DNA from: an uncultured Oscillospiraceae bacterium
Lineage (GTDB): Bacteria; Bacillota; Clostridia; Oscillospirales; Oscillospiraceae
DNA length: 12,976 bases
Assembly (NCBI GenBank): GCA_910577415.1
Contig: CAJTLK010000049.1
Location: 1-12,976, forward strand
Direction: 5' to 3'
Shown here in pieces: positions 12,608 to 12,976 of this stretch. The notes beneath the pieces are model-generated. The model ran no database searches and was not told where the DNA came from. It worked only from the letters and a program-made list of their open reading frames with translations. The position numbers were made by a program, and so were the translations under genes. The stretch's first letter is position 1; each line of letters begins with the position of its first letter.

Positions 12608-12976
12608 TCACATTTCCCTTCCCACGCACGCCGCCACGGCGCCAGCCTTCCCCATCAGGTCCTTGAACTGACCGGGGGTGATGGATTGCTGGCCGTCGCA
12701 GAGGGCGTGGATAGGATCGTTGTGGACCTCAATGATAAGGCCGTCGCACCCGGCGGCGATGGCGGCAAGGCTCAGCTTCTCCACCATCCATGCCTGACCG
12801 CTGGCGTGGGAGGGGTCCACCACCACCGGCAGATGGGACTGCTGCTTCACCGCCAGCACGGCGGAAAGGTCCAGGGTATTGCGGGTAAAGCTCTCAAAGG
12901 TCCGCACCCCCCGCTCGCAGAGGATGACCTTGTCGTTGCCCCCCGCCATGATGTACTCCGCCGACATGATCCACTC
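12608..12976 (-). CDS. aroF: 3-deoxy-7-phosphoheptulonate (DAHP) synthase, C-terminal part, cut by window end
   Basis: DAHP synthase condenses phosphoenolpyruvate and erythrose 4-phosphate, the first step of the shikimate pathway. Only the last 122 residues are visible on the - strand; the frame runs open to base 12976 (EWIMSAEYIMAGGN...), so the start is outside. Diagnostic parts of the type I-beta (KDO8PS-like) class are GNDKVILCERGVRTFE with its metal-ligand cysteine, TRNTLDLSAV, HLPVVVDPSHASGQ, DGLIIEVHNDP with metal-ligand residues, and DGQQSITPGQF. The methionine at 12967 is internal. The gene symbol is given for the class; whether a regulatory domain precedes the catalytic barrel cannot be seen. 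tyrA follows 16 nt downstream. Confidence 0.93.
   Translation of the reverse strand, partial: EWIMSAEYIMAGGNDKVILCERGVRTFESFTRNTLDLSAVLAVKQQSHLPVVVDPSHASGQAWMVEKLSLAAIAAGCDGLIIEVHNDPIHALCDGQQSITPGQFKDLMGKAGAVAACVGREM

Noticed and set aside
12028..12666. 212-codon + frame antisense to tyrA and aroF
   Set aside because: It overlaps two well-supported enzymes and has no family resemblance.

Overview
This 12,976-base window is chromosomal DNA from a GC-rich member of the Firmicutes, most likely a Clostridia-class gut organism of the Oscillospiraceae type (Flavonifractor/Lawsonibacter-like). That placement is inferred from the infB-rbfA-nrnA-truB-ribF gene order, a LytR-CpsA-Psr cell-wall ligase, a DUF1576 membrane protein, strong purine-rich ribosome binding sites, and high GC with C/G-ending codons. 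No species assignment is possible from sequence alone.

Left part (1-5813): the translation/RNA operon. It holds the 3' end of infB (IF-2), then rbfA (30S maturation), nrnA (DHH/DHHA1 nano-RNase/pAp phosphatase), truB (tRNA U55 pseudouridine synthase) and ribF (riboflavin kinase/FAD synthetase). The last four are packed 2-5 nt apart on the + strand. The expected infB-rbfA junction is broken by about 1.1 kb (1506-2650). This insert contains a strong bidirectional terminator, a small gene on the - strand, a divergent small XRE-type repressor gene of visibly lower GC with a twin operator between them, and about 540 bp packed with perfect hairpins.

That hairpin field is the most unusual part of the window. 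It consists of two diverged copies of one composite module facing each other in inverted orientation. Hairpin order and loop sequence are conserved while the stem sequences differ in a compensated way.

Middle part (5814-9800): a DUF1576 multi-pass membrane protein on + is followed by a 20-bp perfect bidirectional terminator. Next comes a three-gene ABC importer on - (lipoprotein substrate-binding protein, permease, ATPase; NitT/TauT-like, substrate unknown) with its own sigma-A-type promoter. Divergent from it is a small Cys-cluster/coiled-coil protein of unknown function.

Right part (9801-12976): an 87-nt long hairpin, then an LCP (LytR-CpsA-Psr) protein on +. A 160-bp MITE-like element with terminal inverted repeats sits between convergent units. 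Last is the - strand aromatic amino acid pair: DAHP synthase (3' part only, running off the window) followed by prephenate dehydrogenase tyrA.

Most genes are ordinary housekeeping genes. The novelty lies in the non-coding palindromic elements, the infB-rbfA insert, an in-frame insertion in truB that contains a hairpin, and the small Cys-rich protein.
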